A DNA stretch of 64,000 nt from Ignavibacteriota bacterium. Its GTDB lineage: Bacteria; Bacteroidota; Ignavibacteria; Ignavibacteriales; Melioribacteraceae. The stretch covers positions 2,986,501-3,050,500 of the forward strand of contig JADJWT010000001.1 in assembly GCA_016716225.1 (NCBI GenBank), given 5' to 3'. Position 1 is the stretch's first letter, and every line of letters starts with the position of its first letter. Shown one piece after another: positions 18,820 to 27,737 of this stretch. A program made the position numbers and the translations under genes. A model generated the notes under the pieces. It made no database searches, was not told where the DNA came from, and worked only from the letters and a program-made list of their open reading frames with translations.

Positions 18820-18847
18820 AATTTCAAGTTATTATATAATTGAAATT
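18820..18847. promoter_or_regulatory. Inverted repeat upstream of probable zinc locus
   Basis: AATTTCAA (18820-18827) and TTGAAATT (18840-18847) form an 8-base dyad with 12 bases between, about 50 bases upstream of the His-containing small protein. It has no T-run, so it is not a good terminator. It could be a metal-regulator site, but I recognise no Zur or Fur consensus. Confidence 0.3.
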
Positions 18848-18898
18848 GTTTATCTTAAACTGCATTGTTTTATTAGAGAAAAAAAACTAAATTTGAAT

Positions 18899-19246
18899 AT
18901 GACATTTAATCCTTTTAAAATAAAAGAAAAATCTGCAATTCTATTTTTAGGAATATTTTTATCGTTTTTATTCCTATCGTTTACTCATTCGCATGAATTT
19001 AATTTTATTTTAAATTCCCCAAACTCAGTTTCAACCGAAAATAATAATCATCACGATCCGTTTTTAGATAGTTCACTAAATTGTACCATTCATAGTTTTA
19101 ATAATTCTATTGGAATTGATTTTACTAGTACATCATTTAGTGATCTAAATAATATATCAAATTATAGAATTTGTGAATACGAATCTTCACATTACAAATC
19201 ATTAAATTATAAATCCAACCAATTAAGAGCACCTCCAACAAATTAA
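18899..19246 (+). CDS. Small membrane-anchored His-containing protein of metal locus
   Basis: A 115-residue protein if the ATG at 18899 is used; a TTG two codons earlier is possible. It has one N-terminal hydrophobic segment (about 12-28), then a short exported tail with histidines (THSHEF, NNHHDP, CTIHSF) and a C-terminal LRAPPTN. I do not recognise a named family. Small proteins of this shape often precede metal-related TonB receptors in Bacteroidota, and here a lipoprotein and a ZnuD-like receptor follow. A metal-binding or sensing role is inferred. Confidence 0.6.
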   Translation: MTFNPFKIKEKSAILFLGIFLSFLFLSFTHSHEFNFILNSPNSVSTENNNHHDPFLDSSLNCTIHSFNNSIGIDFTSTSFSDLNNISNYRICEYESSHYKSLNYKSNQLRAPPTN

Positions 19247-19291
19247 GTAAGTCAACAAACTTTAACTTATTTAATTTAAAAAGGAGATGCC

Positions 19292-19750
19292 ATGAAAAAT
19301 CATTTTTTTAAAAGTGTATTATTTTTTTCTTTTCTATTAGTCTTTATTTCTTGCAAAGATGATGATCCGATAACTCCGGCAGAAGATCATTTTGAGGCAA
19401 TTGGAACTATAATTTATGATGCGACTGGAGCAGTTGTAGTATCAATTTTAAGAGGTCGAACAGATGATACATTACAAATAAATAATGGGGAATTATCAGA
19501 CCACTTTGAAGTTAAATTTTATGATGAAAATGAAAATATTATAAATCCACCGAATAATGAAAATATAAAACTTAGTTATGAAATTGGTGAAAATACAATT
19601 GCAAGTTGGTGGCAGCATGAAGGTGAAGAAGGAGGTTTTGAATTTCATTTAAATGGATTAAAACCCGGTACGACTACGTTGGAATTATTTATTGTTCATG
19701 AAGGTCACAATGATTATAGATCGGGATTAATTCCTTTGATTGTAAAGTAA
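19292..19750 (+). CDS. Small lipoprotein of probable zinc-uptake locus
   Basis: A 152-residue lipoprotein with an excellent ribosome site (AAGGAG) and a lipobox ending at Cys21 (VFISC). After a short acidic linker (KDDDPITPAEDH) comes one compact beta-rich domain. It contains several candidate ligands: DHFE near the start, DHFEV, WWQHEGEEGG and VHEGHND towards the end. The stop codon overlaps the start of the ZnuD-like receptor (TAATG), indicating translational coupling. I infer a periplasmic or surface metal-binding partner of that receptor. I do not recognise a named family. Confidence 0.75.
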   Translation: MKNHFFKSVLFFSFLLVFISCKDDDPITPAEDHFEAIGTIIYDATGAVVVSILRGRTDDTLQINNGELSDHFEVKFYDENENIINPPNNENIKLSYEIGENTIASWWQHEGEEGGFEFHLNGLKPGTTTLELFIVHEGHNDYRSGLIPLIVK

Positions 19751-21963
19751 TGATAACTTATATAAAAATATTTTTATTTACATCATTAGTTTTTGCTGTA
19801 CAAAGTACAACCTTTGGCAAAAATGTAAATATACACATTATTGTTCTTGATTCAGAAAACAATAAAGTTGTACCAAATGCAATTGTAAAAATTGTAGAAC
19901 TATCAAAATCATTTACGTGTAACGATAATGGTGAATTATCAATCCCAAAATTGGATTATGGAATTTATACATTTGCAATTCATCACATTAGTTATGAAGA
20001 AAATGTTTCAAATATTACAATTGATGAAAATTCAAATAAGAAAATTGTTTTTTATTTAATTCCAAAAACAATTCAACTTGATCCGGTTGTAATTGCTGAT
20101 TATAAATCCTACTCAACTTTTGATGATTTGAGAGAATTATCAAATGTTCTAAAGGGAAAAAATTTGCAAAAACAATTAGGATTAACACTTGCTGCAACTT
20201 TAAAAAATGAAGCTGGTCTATCGATGAGATCGATGGGACCAGCTCCTTCAAGACCAGTAATTCGCGGATTAGGTTCCAACAGAGTTGTTATAAGTGAAGA
20301 TGGAATTAAAACAGTAGATTTATCAGCAACTTCTCCGGATCATGCAGTAACAATTGATCCATTTACAATTGAAAGAATTGAAGTACTTCGCGGACCAAAA
20401 ATTTTAACACAAAGTTCTACAACAATTGGTGGAATTGTTAATACAATTAGAAATGAAATTCCTAAAGTTCAGCATGATGATTTAATAGGTTCCATTGGTA
20501 GTTATGTTGAAACAGTAAACCAAGGATTTCTTGGTTCAGCAATGATAGAATACCCAATTTCCGATTTTTCTTTTAGAACGGAAATAAGCAAAAGAAAAAC
20601 AAATGATTTAAAAACTCCAATTAAGAAATTGAAAAATTCGGATTCTGAAAATTTGAATTATAGTTTTTCCGGAAGTTATTTTCCAAGTTTTGGTGTTTTG
20701 GGAATTTCATATAGAAATTTTGAATTAGATTATGGAGTTCCTGGTGGATTTGTTGGAGCTCACCCAAAAGGTGTTGATATAGAAATAAAAAAAAATCAAT
20801 TTAATATTTTAAATGATATAAAAATTGATAATGAAAATTTTGAGAATATTGAAATTGCATTAAGCAGAGTTTATTATCGTCATAAAGAATATGAATCAAG
20901 CGGGGCAATTGGTTCAGAATTTGAAATAGAAAATTATATTGGTAAAATTGATCTGAATATTAAAAAATTTACAATTTTTACAAATGGAATTCTGGGATTA
21001 AATTTTGAATATGAAAATTTTAATGTTGGTGGATTTGTGTTTACACCACCCTCAAAGCATTATAATTTATCAACTTATCTATTTGAAAATTTTGATTATA
21101 AAAAGATAAAATTCGAATTTGGAGCAAGATATAATTTTGATCAAATTACTCCAGATAAAAATAACCCAGATTCAAAAATTGGTTTTATTAGAAAAAGAAT
21201 ATTTAACACTTATTCACTTTCAGCTTCTGCCTTATACGAAATATCTAATATAGTTTACATTGGAACAAATTTAAGCAAATCTTCAAGAACGCCAACTGTG
21301 GAAGAATTATTTTCTCAAGGTCCGCACTTGGCTGCATATTCCTTTGAAATTGGAAATCCAAATTTAAAAGATGAAAGTGGATTTGGAGCAGAAGTTTTTA
21401 TCTATCATAATTTTCAAGACTTTTATTTCAATTTAACATTTTTTAGAAATGATTTAACAAATTATATAATTCCGCGAAATATTGGAGAAACCAATTATGC
21501 AACTTTTCTTCCAATTTACCAAACCAGCGGTGTTGAAGCAATTTTACAAGGATTTGAAAATAGAATTGACTGGAATATTTGCAATTGTCTAAAAATTTCA
21601 AACACTATAAGTTTCACAGAAGGAAAATTTAAATCGGATGGCTATTTACCTCAAATTCCACCGTTAAAAGGATTGCTTGAAATTACATATAAAAGTGATT
21701 ATTTAAATTTTGGAGTTTCTAACGAATGGGCTTTGGCACAAAATAATGTTGATGAATTTGAAGAACCAACAAAAGGTTATTTTGTTAATAATTTATTCTT
21801 GCAATATTCGTTTTCCTTAAATGGTTTAATAAATAACATTTCTTTTAACGTTGATAACATTTTTGATCAAGAATATAGAAATCATCTTTCAAGAGTAAAA
21901 TCAATTCTTCCGGAAGCTGGAAGAAATTTCAGACTATCCTATAAAATGTATTTTCATATGTGA
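19750..21963 (+). CDS. ZnuD-like TonB-dependent receptor, probable zinc uptake
   Basis: A 737-residue receptor. A signal peptide is followed by a carboxypeptidase-regulatory-like domain (about 24-105), a plug (about 125-235) and a barrel ending YKMYFHM. The plug block PSRPVIRGLGSNRVVISEDG, then LSATSPDHAVTIDP and IEVLRGPKIL, is the pattern I associate with ZnuD-type zinc receptors and their Bacteroidota relatives. The start codon overlaps the stop of the upstream lipoprotein gene. Neighbouring histidine-containing proteins support metal transport. Zinc is the most likely substrate; haem or another metal chelate remains possible. Confidence 0.82.
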   Translation: MITYIKIFLFTSLVFAVQSTTFGKNVNIHIIVLDSENNKVVPNAIVKIVELSKSFTCNDNGELSIPKLDYGIYTFAIHHISYEENVSNITIDENSNKKIVFYLIPKTIQLDPVVIADYKSYSTFDDLRELSNVLKGKNLQKQLGLTLAATLKNEAGLSMRSMGPAPSRPVIRGLGSNRVVISEDGIKTVDLSATSPDHAVTIDPFTIERIEVLRGPKILTQSSTTIGGIVNTIRNEIPKVQHDDLIGSIGSYVETVNQGFLGSAMIEYPISDFSFRTEISKRKTNDLKTPIKKLKNSDSENLNYSFSGSYFPSFGVLGISYRNFELDYGVPGGFVGAHPKGVDIEIKKNQFNILNDIKIDNENFENIEIALSRVYYRHKEYESSGAIGSEFEIENYIGKIDLNIKKFTIFTNGILGLNFEYENFNVGGFVFTPPSKHYNLSTYLFENFDYKKIKFEFGARYNFDQITPDKNNPDSKIGFIRKRIFNTYSLSASALYEISNIVYIGTNLSKSSRTPTVEELFSQGPHLAAYSFEIGNPNLKDESGFGAEVFIYHNFQDFYFNLTFFRNDLTNYIIPRNIGETNYATFLPIYQTSGVEAILQGFENRIDWNICNCLKISNTISFTEGKFKSDGYLPQIPPLKGLLEITYKSDYLNFGVSNEWALAQNNVDEFEEPTKGYFVNNLFLQYSFSLNGLINNISFNVDNIFDQEYRNHLSRVKSILPEAGRNFRLSYKMYFHM

Positions 21964-22025
21964 TTTTTATCATTTTATTTAAGTAAAATATACGATATTT
22001 TATCTTAATTAAAGATTAAAAAGTA

Positions 22026-23543
22026 ATGCATATTCTTTTAGCTATTGTATTATATATATCATCCATTAGTTTCGCACAGAATTCAATTCAGCATGATAAT
22101 TTTAATATAATCTCACCAATTAATAATCAAGTATTTTCATCTGGGAAGCGCGAAAGTATTTTGTGGTATAGTTCTGAAACTATTCTTTTAGATATTGAAT
22201 ATTCGGAAAATATTAATAATTGGGTAAAAATATTTAATAATATTAATTCAGATATTAGTTACATAGGATGGAAAGTTCCAAATAATTTATCGCAAAAAAC
22301 AATTTCATTAAGGATTATAAATTCACATACAGGTAAAATAGTAGGAATTAGAAAAAATATTTTCATTCAAAATAATTTTAAATCAATTGAGTTACAAAAA
22401 TCTAATTCTAATAGTAAAAAATTAAAGATATTGCCCCTTGGTAACTCAATTACTTTTGATAAAAGATCAAGACAAACAGATTTTAGAATACCAGAAGATA
22501 GAACAGGTTATAGATTACCATTATTTGTTCTTTTAACAAATAGAGGTATTACATTTGATTTTATCGGAAGTGAACATGCAGGGAGTAATTTCTTACCCTT
22601 GGGTTTTGAAGAAAATGCTGGATTCCCAGGGATTCGCGATTCTCAGTTAACAAATTTACTCCAAAGTGGAATTCTAAATATGAATCAGTATGGAATTTAT
22701 GATACTTTGACAATTGGACCATATTTAGAAACTTATTTACCTGATATTATTTTATTACATATTGGTACAAATGGTAACGAACAATTAGATGGAATATTTT
22801 CAATTGATGAAGAAGAAATACTTGACGAAATAGCAAGAGTTGAAAATAAACTTGCAAAACCTATTAATGTTATTTTTTCGAGAATTATTGATCGTTCTCC
22901 AAATAAAAATTTTGTTAATACATTTAATAATAATGTTGAAAATATGATATTGGATAGAGTTTATAATCCATTAAATAATGCTTATCCCGACCTAATACAT
23001 ATGGTTGATATGGAAGATAGTGCAAAAATTATTTATGAAATCGATATCATGGGAACAATAGGGAATGGAATAAATGGAGATATGAATGATGAACTTCATC
23101 CAAACAATAAAGGCTATGCTAAAATGGCAAAAGTTTGGTTTGATGGTATAATAAATATCCTTCCAAAACTTAATGCTAGAGTCTTCCTCGAAGGTGCTTA
23201 TTCCGGATTATCAAATATGCAAAGTAATAATAATTTTTTTGTTACAATTCCTCATGATCAACCATTTAAACTTTTCCCATGGTATTTTGATGGTACTGAA
23301 CATGTAGCACAAATTCCGGAAAATGTAATTGATTGGGTTTTAGTTTCTTTACGTTCAGGTGAAACAAAATCATCAACCAAAGCACAACGTGCCGGATTCA
23401 TTAAAGAAAATGGAACAATTGTAGATTTAGATGGGGAAAGTCCATTGGCATTTGTAGTTGATGAAGGAAGTTATTATGTGGTTGTTGAACACAGAAACCA
23501 TTTGCCGATTATGAGTTCTGAAAAAGTTTTAATTCAACCTTAA
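22026..23543 (+). CDS. Secreted SGNH/GDSL-family hydrolase
   Basis: A 505-residue protein with signal peptide (MHILLAIVLYISSISFAQ). An N-terminal Ig-like domain (about 28-115, IISPINNQVF...ILWYSS) precedes an SGNH hydrolase core (about 132-380). Block I is LGNSIT with Ser141, block III is HIGTNGNEQ, and block V is DELHP with Asp355 and His358. A C-terminal beta domain (about 385-505) starts ARVFLEGAY. Such enzymes deacetylate or hydrolyse esters on polysaccharides. Unlike other secreted proteins here, it has no type IX sorting tail. The gene is convergent with the next TonB receptor, only 7 bases away. Confidence 0.85.
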   Translation: MHILLAIVLYISSISFAQNSIQHDNFNIISPINNQVFSSGKRESILWYSSETILLDIEYSENINNWVKIFNNINSDISYIGWKVPNNLSQKTISLRIINSHTGKIVGIRKNIFIQNNFKSIELQKSNSNSKKLKILPLGNSITFDKRSRQTDFRIPEDRTGYRLPLFVLLTNRGITFDFIGSEHAGSNFLPLGFEENAGFPGIRDSQLTNLLQSGILNMNQYGIYDTLTIGPYLETYLPDIILLHIGTNGNEQLDGIFSIDEEEILDEIARVENKLAKPINVIFSRIIDRSPNKNFVNTFNNNVENMILDRVYNPLNNAYPDLIHMVDMEDSAKIIYEIDIMGTIGNGINGDMNDELHPNNKGYAKMAKVWFDGIINILPKLNARVFLEGAYSGLSNMQSNNNFFVTIPHDQPFKLFPWYFDGTEHVAQIPENVIDWVLVSLRSGETKSSTKAQRAGFIKENGTIVDLDGESPLAFVVDEGSYYVVVEHRNHLPIMSSEKVLIQP

Positions 23544-23550
23544 TTCAAAA

Positions 23551-25902
23551 TCAAAATTCAAATCTAATTCCAAATGATGGAATTATTGGCCACAATAAAA
23601 TTTCTTCTGAACTTGGTTTGCTTAAACCGGGATTGTCAAATTCATATCTTTGCACATTTTTAAAATTAAAAACATTACTAACATCTAAAAATGTATTGAG
23701 TCTAAATTTATTAAAAACAAAAATTTTACTAATTCTTAAATCAACTCTTTTGTAAGCCGGCAAATCTGCAGAATGAATTTCTCCGGATTTCCAATCCCAA
23801 ATTCCGGTTTGCTCATCTTTAACAGCTGTTTTTGGAGTATAAGGAAAACCGCTTCCGTAATATGCTTTTAAACTCAAATTCCAATTATTTCCAAAAGCAA
23901 AATTTGTAACAAGAGAAATTGTATGAGTTTGATTTGTGTATCTTGGATATTCTCCATAATTATCATTTAACTTATTTTCATTGGCTTGCATATATCCATA
24001 ACTAAGCCAGCCGTAAAAAAAATCATAATTTAAAATTGCATATAAATCTATGCCTTTAGAATTTCCAATTGCATCATTTTCCCTTGAATAAGTTAATCTT
24101 TCAAAAACTCCAAATTGTGATGAAATTAAATTGCTGTAATCTTTGTAATAAGTTTCAAGTTTAAGTTTGAAAAAATAATTATCGGCAAAATTAAATTGCT
24201 TTTCTAAACCTAAAATGTAATGAATTGATTTTTGCGATTGTGTATTTGTATCTGATGAAACTGAAGAAGAAAGTTGAGCATAAATTGGCGATTGATAAAA
24301 AAATCCCCACGCAGCTTTGAGCAAAGTACCGTCTTCAAATTTGTAAGCTGTATTTATTCTTGGCGAAAATGTTAATTCTTTGTTAATATCAAAATAGTCA
24401 ATTCTTCCGCCAAGATTTACAGTTAACGAATTTGTAAAACTAAAAATATTTTCCAAATATGCTGCAAATTTATATGAACTAACATCAATTGGTTTTTCAT
24501 TTCCATAAGAACCAATTCTTGTTAAAGTATCTTTTATTACGGGATTTGTATTATTGCGATTTCCAATGTAAGTCCAAAAATCATTTGCATTTTGTTCGTA
24601 ATTAATATTTTGAAAACTGAATCCGTTTTGAATTTCATAAAATGAATTTAATTGATAATTCAATTCTGATTTGAACTCGAGAGTTTTAATTCGCAAACTA
24701 TCATAAGTCAATCTAATTGTTTGAAGACTATCAAAGTTATTATAATTAATATTTTCAAATCTGTTAAACAATCTATTTTCTTCATCAATTTGATCATAAT
24801 AAGAAATTTCAAAATTCAGTAAAGTTTTTGAGGACAAAATATTTTTACTTTTTACATCCAACAAAGTGCTGAAATAATTTGCAGTATTTATTTCATTTTC
24901 AATTTTGGTTGAATAAATTCTTTCCGGTTTGTAAGAAAAATCATCGCCGGCATGAATAAACTCAAACAGCAATTTATTTTTTGGAGAAAGTGAATATGAA
25001 ACTACACCTTGCAAATCATAAAAAGATGGTTTTACAGATTTAATATCTTCGTAATCAATTAGAGAAAGAACATATTCCATATAACTTTTTCGCACACCAA
25101 AAATGAAAGAACTATTTTCTGAAATTGGTCCTTCGATATATCCATCTAAAAAAGCTAAACTTAAAGATGCTGCACCGGAATATTTTACTTTATTCCCTTC
25201 ACGATATTCAATATTTAAAACCGAACTCATTTTATCGCCGTATTTTGCAGAAAATCCTCCGGTAATTATGTCGACTTTTTTCATCAAATCTACGTTGAAA
25301 ATTCCAACACTTGCGTTTGCTGCTTCTTTAATATGGTAAGGTTCGTAAACTTGAGTTCCGTTAACTAAAACTAAATTTTCATCTTGATTTCCGCCGCGCA
25401 CATTAAAATCAGCTTTGAATTCATTATTTACAACAACTCCCGGAAGAGCTTGTACAGATCTTAAAATATCCGGCATTGCAGAAGAAATTTCTCTTATTCT
25501 TTCGGATTGTAAAGATAAATTACTAAGCTGAGTTAATTCACTTGGGTTTAAAGAATTTGAAAAGACTGTAACTTCTTGAAGATTTATACTAATCGGATTA
25601 AGGAAGATAAAATTTATTTCATCACTTTTTAGATTTTCCAATTTTATTGTTGAAGTTTTGTAACCAACATAACTGAAAATTAATTCTGCCGATTGTGAAT
25701 TAGCTTTAATCGAAAAATTTCCATCTGCATCAGAACTTGTGCCCAAAGAAGAATTGTTAACTCCAATATTTGCAAAGGGTAGTGGCTCATTAGTTTGCGA
25801 ATCAAGAATAATTCCATTTATGAATATTGTAGAATCATTTGATTGTGCAATTTGAAAACTATTAAAAATTATAAATGCAAATATTCCGATTAAAAATTTC
25901 AC
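23551..25902 (-). CDS. TonB-dependent receptor with carboxypeptidase-like domain (orphan)
   Basis: I choose the GTG at 25902 because AAGGA sits 5 bases before it and the signal peptide then begins MKFLIGIFAFIIFNSF. A TTG 8 codons earlier is the alternative. The product has about 783 residues: a carboxypeptidase-regulatory-like domain (about 22-110; FINGIILDSQTNEPLPFANI), a plug (about 130-230; DFNVRGGNQDENLVLVNGTQV) and a barrel ending IRFEF. It stands alone on the minus strand, divergent from the tetR-efflux operon with 153 bases between. The TetR operator may therefore also affect it. The substrate is unknown. Confidence 0.88.
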   Translation of the reverse strand: MKFLIGIFAFIIFNSFQIAQSNDSTIFINGIILDSQTNEPLPFANIGVNNSSLGTSSDADGNFSIKANSQSAELIFSYVGYKTSTIKLENLKSDEINFIFLNPISINLQEVTVFSNSLNPSELTQLSNLSLQSERIREISSAMPDILRSVQALPGVVVNNEFKADFNVRGGNQDENLVLVNGTQVYEPYHIKEAANASVGIFNVDLMKKVDIITGGFSAKYGDKMSSVLNIEYREGNKVKYSGAASLSLAFLDGYIEGPISENSSFIFGVRKSYMEYVLSLIDYEDIKSVKPSFYDLQGVVSYSLSPKNKLLFEFIHAGDDFSYKPERIYSTKIENEINTANYFSTLLDVKSKNILSSKTLLNFEISYYDQIDEENRLFNRFENINYNNFDSLQTIRLTYDSLRIKTLEFKSELNYQLNSFYEIQNGFSFQNINYEQNANDFWTYIGNRNNTNPVIKDTLTRIGSYGNEKPIDVSSYKFAAYLENIFSFTNSLTVNLGGRIDYFDINKELTFSPRINTAYKFEDGTLLKAAWGFFYQSPIYAQLSSSVSSDTNTQSQKSIHYILGLEKQFNFADNYFFKLKLETYYKDYSNLISSQFGVFERLTYSRENDAIGNSKGIDLYAILNYDFFYGWLSYGYMQANENKLNDNYGEYPRYTNQTHTISLVTNFAFGNNWNLSLKAYYGSGFPYTPKTAVKDEQTGIWDWKSGEIHSADLPAYKRVDLRISKIFVFNKFRLNTFLDVSNVFNFKNVQRYEFDNPGLSKPSSEEILLWPIIPSFGIRFEF

Positions 25903-26002
25903 AAAAATCCTTTTTCTTTTTATCAATTAGAAGAAAATATGAACTAAAAAATAAAACATTATCGGATAAAAACGATTTAAATCATTATTTATAAAATAAA
26001 AT

Positions 26003-26034
26003 TTGACAAACATACATGAATGTATGTAAATTTG
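26003..26034 (+). promoter_or_regulatory. Promoter with embedded TetR-type operator
   Basis: TTGACA (26003-26008) is followed after 18 bases by TAAATTTG (26027-26034), matching the Bacteroidota TAnnTTTG -7 element. Between them lies a perfect inverted repeat, ACATACAT-GA-ATGTATGT (26010-26027). A repressor bound there would block the promoter. The element runs through a potential ATG at 26020, so translation must start later. Confidence 0.75.
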
Positions 26035-26055
26035 CATCAAAAATTTTTAGTTAAA

Positions 26056-26676
26056 ATGAAAAAAACAAAAGAAGAAGCAGAATTTACAAAACTCCAAATT
26101 CAGAAAGTTGCAATAAAAGTTTTTATTAAAAACGGTTACAGTGCAACTCGTTTGGAGGATATTGCGTCTGAAGCAAATGTAACACGTGGAGCTATTTATC
26201 ATTATTTCAAAAATAAGCGGGATATTCTTTTAGCAATTCATCAAAATAATAGAGAAAGAATTCAAAAAATTATTGATGAACTTGTCTATAAAGAAAAAGA
26301 TCCGATTGAAATTATTCGCAAGGGATTTTTGCAAGTTTATGAACATTTTGAAAATGATGAAGATTTTAAAGATGTAGAAGAATTATTTTTTAAAATTGAA
26401 TTTGCATCAATTATTCATCATGATGAAATAATTAGAGATTGTTTTCACAATGATTTGAAGAATCATAAGGACAGAATTTTTGAGATAATTAATAAAGGTC
26501 AACAAGAAAAAAAAATTAGAAAAGATATTAATGCAGAAAATCTTGCAATAATAATTATGACATTTCACTTAGGATTATCTATGCTTTGGTTTAAGCGAAT
26601 AATGGATTTTCCTATAACTGAAATGGCAAAAAATCAAATTGAAGTTTTATTAAACGGAATTGCAATTAACAAATAA
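26056..26676 (+). CDS. TetR/AcrR-family transcriptional regulator
   Basis: The ATG at 26056 is chosen because the only earlier ATG, at 26020, lies inside the putative promoter and operator. The 206-residue protein has a TetR helix-turn-helix at about 15-55 (RLEDIASEANVTRGAIYHYF, then KNKRDILLAI) and an all-helical ligand-binding C-terminal region. It heads an operon with an RND adaptor, RND pump and TolC protein, separated from the adaptor by 17 bases. It most likely represses its own operon through the palindrome between -35 and -10, released by a pump substrate. Confidence 0.92.
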   Translation: MKKTKEEAEFTKLQIQKVAIKVFIKNGYSATRLEDIASEANVTRGAIYHYFKNKRDILLAIHQNNRERIQKIIDELVYKEKDPIEIIRKGFLQVYEHFENDEDFKDVEELFFKIEFASIIHHDEIIRDCFHNDLKNHKDRIFEIINKGQQEKKIRKDINAENLAIIIMTFHLGLSMLWFKRIMDFPITEMAKNQIEVLLNGIAINK

Positions 26677-26693
26677 TCTAAACAGAGGAATTA

Positions 26694-27728
26694 ATGAAAA
26701 AAATTATTTTATTGTTTTCAGTAGTGCTAATCGGAATAAGTTTCTTTTCCGGTTGTGCAACAGAAAAAAAAGAAGCAAAAAATATGGAACAAATTTATAA
26801 GGAAGAAGGAATTCCGGTTAGAGTTAAAGAAGTTGTAAAATCTAATTTTACGAAAGAGCTTACTTACAATTCAATTTTATCCGGAATTGAAGAATCTTCT
26901 GCAAGCGCAAGCATGGGAGGAAGAATTGAAAAAGTTTTAACTAAAGTCGGCGATTTTGTAAAAAAAGATCAAATCCTTTTTACATTCCCAGCTGATGCTC
27001 CAGGAACTCAATATTTTCAAGCTCAATCAGCATATGAAAATGCAAAAAGTACTTATGAAAGGTACAAGACTTTGCATGATGTTGGCGGAGTTTCTGCACA
27101 AAATTTGGATAATGTAAAAACTCAATATGAAGTAAACAAAGCAAATTGGGAAACTGTTCGAAAAGTTGTAAATGTTCTTGCGCCAATAACCGGTTATGTA
27201 ACAAAAGTTTCAGTTGTCGAATCTGAAGATGTAAAAAAAGAAACTATTCTTGCAACTGTTGCTGATTTACGCAAACTTAAAGCTAGCATTCAAGTTTCTG
27301 AAGAAGAAATAAATGATGTTAGAAAAGGTGGAAAAGCTTATGCAGAATGGCAAGGTTTGAAAATTTCCGGAATAATTTCACAAGTTGATATGGCAATGGA
27401 TCCGATGACACAATCATTTAATGCAGATATAATTTTTGAAAATCCTAATGCTCAATTTAAGGCAGGAATTACCGCAGATATTACAATTGTGAATGAAGAA
27501 ACTGGTTCAGAATCAATTACTCTTGAAAGAAAAGATTTAATTAAAAAAGGAAATGATTTTTATGTTTATGTTTTTCAAGATGGAAAATCTGTACTGAAAA
27601 AAGTTGAAGTTGGTAAATCAAGCGGTATTAATGTTGAAATATTATCGGGAATAAATGAATACGAAAAAGTTATAACAGAAGGTCAGACATTTTTAGATAA
27701 CAACTCAAAAGTTAAGATTATTAATTAG
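26694..27728 (+). CDS. RND efflux periplasmic adaptor (membrane fusion) lipoprotein
   Basis: A 344-residue lipoprotein: the signal ends in a lipobox with Cys21 (FFSGC). A lipoyl/barrel-sandwich half (GGRIEKVLTKVGDFVKKDQIL, about 82-102) is followed by a helical hairpin (about 105-155), the second lipoyl half (VLAPITGYVTKV), a beta-barrel and a membrane-proximal domain. It links the inner-membrane pump at 27738 to the TolC-type protein at 30817. The ribosome site AGAGGA is good. Adaptors of this length are typical for Bacteroidota RND systems. Confidence 0.92.
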   Translation: MKKIILLFSVVLIGISFFSGCATEKKEAKNMEQIYKEEGIPVRVKEVVKSNFTKELTYNSILSGIEESSASASMGGRIEKVLTKVGDFVKKDQILFTFPADAPGTQYFQAQSAYENAKSTYERYKTLHDVGGVSAQNLDNVKTQYEVNKANWETVRKVVNVLAPITGYVTKVSVVESEDVKKETILATVADLRKLKASIQVSEEEINDVRKGGKAYAEWQGLKISGIISQVDMAMDPMTQSFNADIIFENPNAQFKAGITADITIVNEETGSESITLERKDLIKKGNDFYVYVFQDGKSVLKKVEVGKSSGINVEILSGINEYEKVITEGQTFLDNNSKVKIIN

Positions 27729-27737
27729 GAGAACGTA

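Noticed and set aside
21984..22002. AT-only hairpin TAAAATA/TATTTTA as a terminator
   Set aside because: Seven A-T pairs without G-C are too weak, and similar matches are expected by chance in such AT-rich DNA.
25974..25983. GATTTAAATC palindrome as an operator for the orphan receptor
   Set aside because: A 10-base AT-rich palindrome is too short and common here to support without conservation data.
26020..26055. TetR translation from the ATG at 26020
   Set aside because: This ATG lies within the palindrome and promoter elements. The ATG at 26056 starts directly before the HTH domain.
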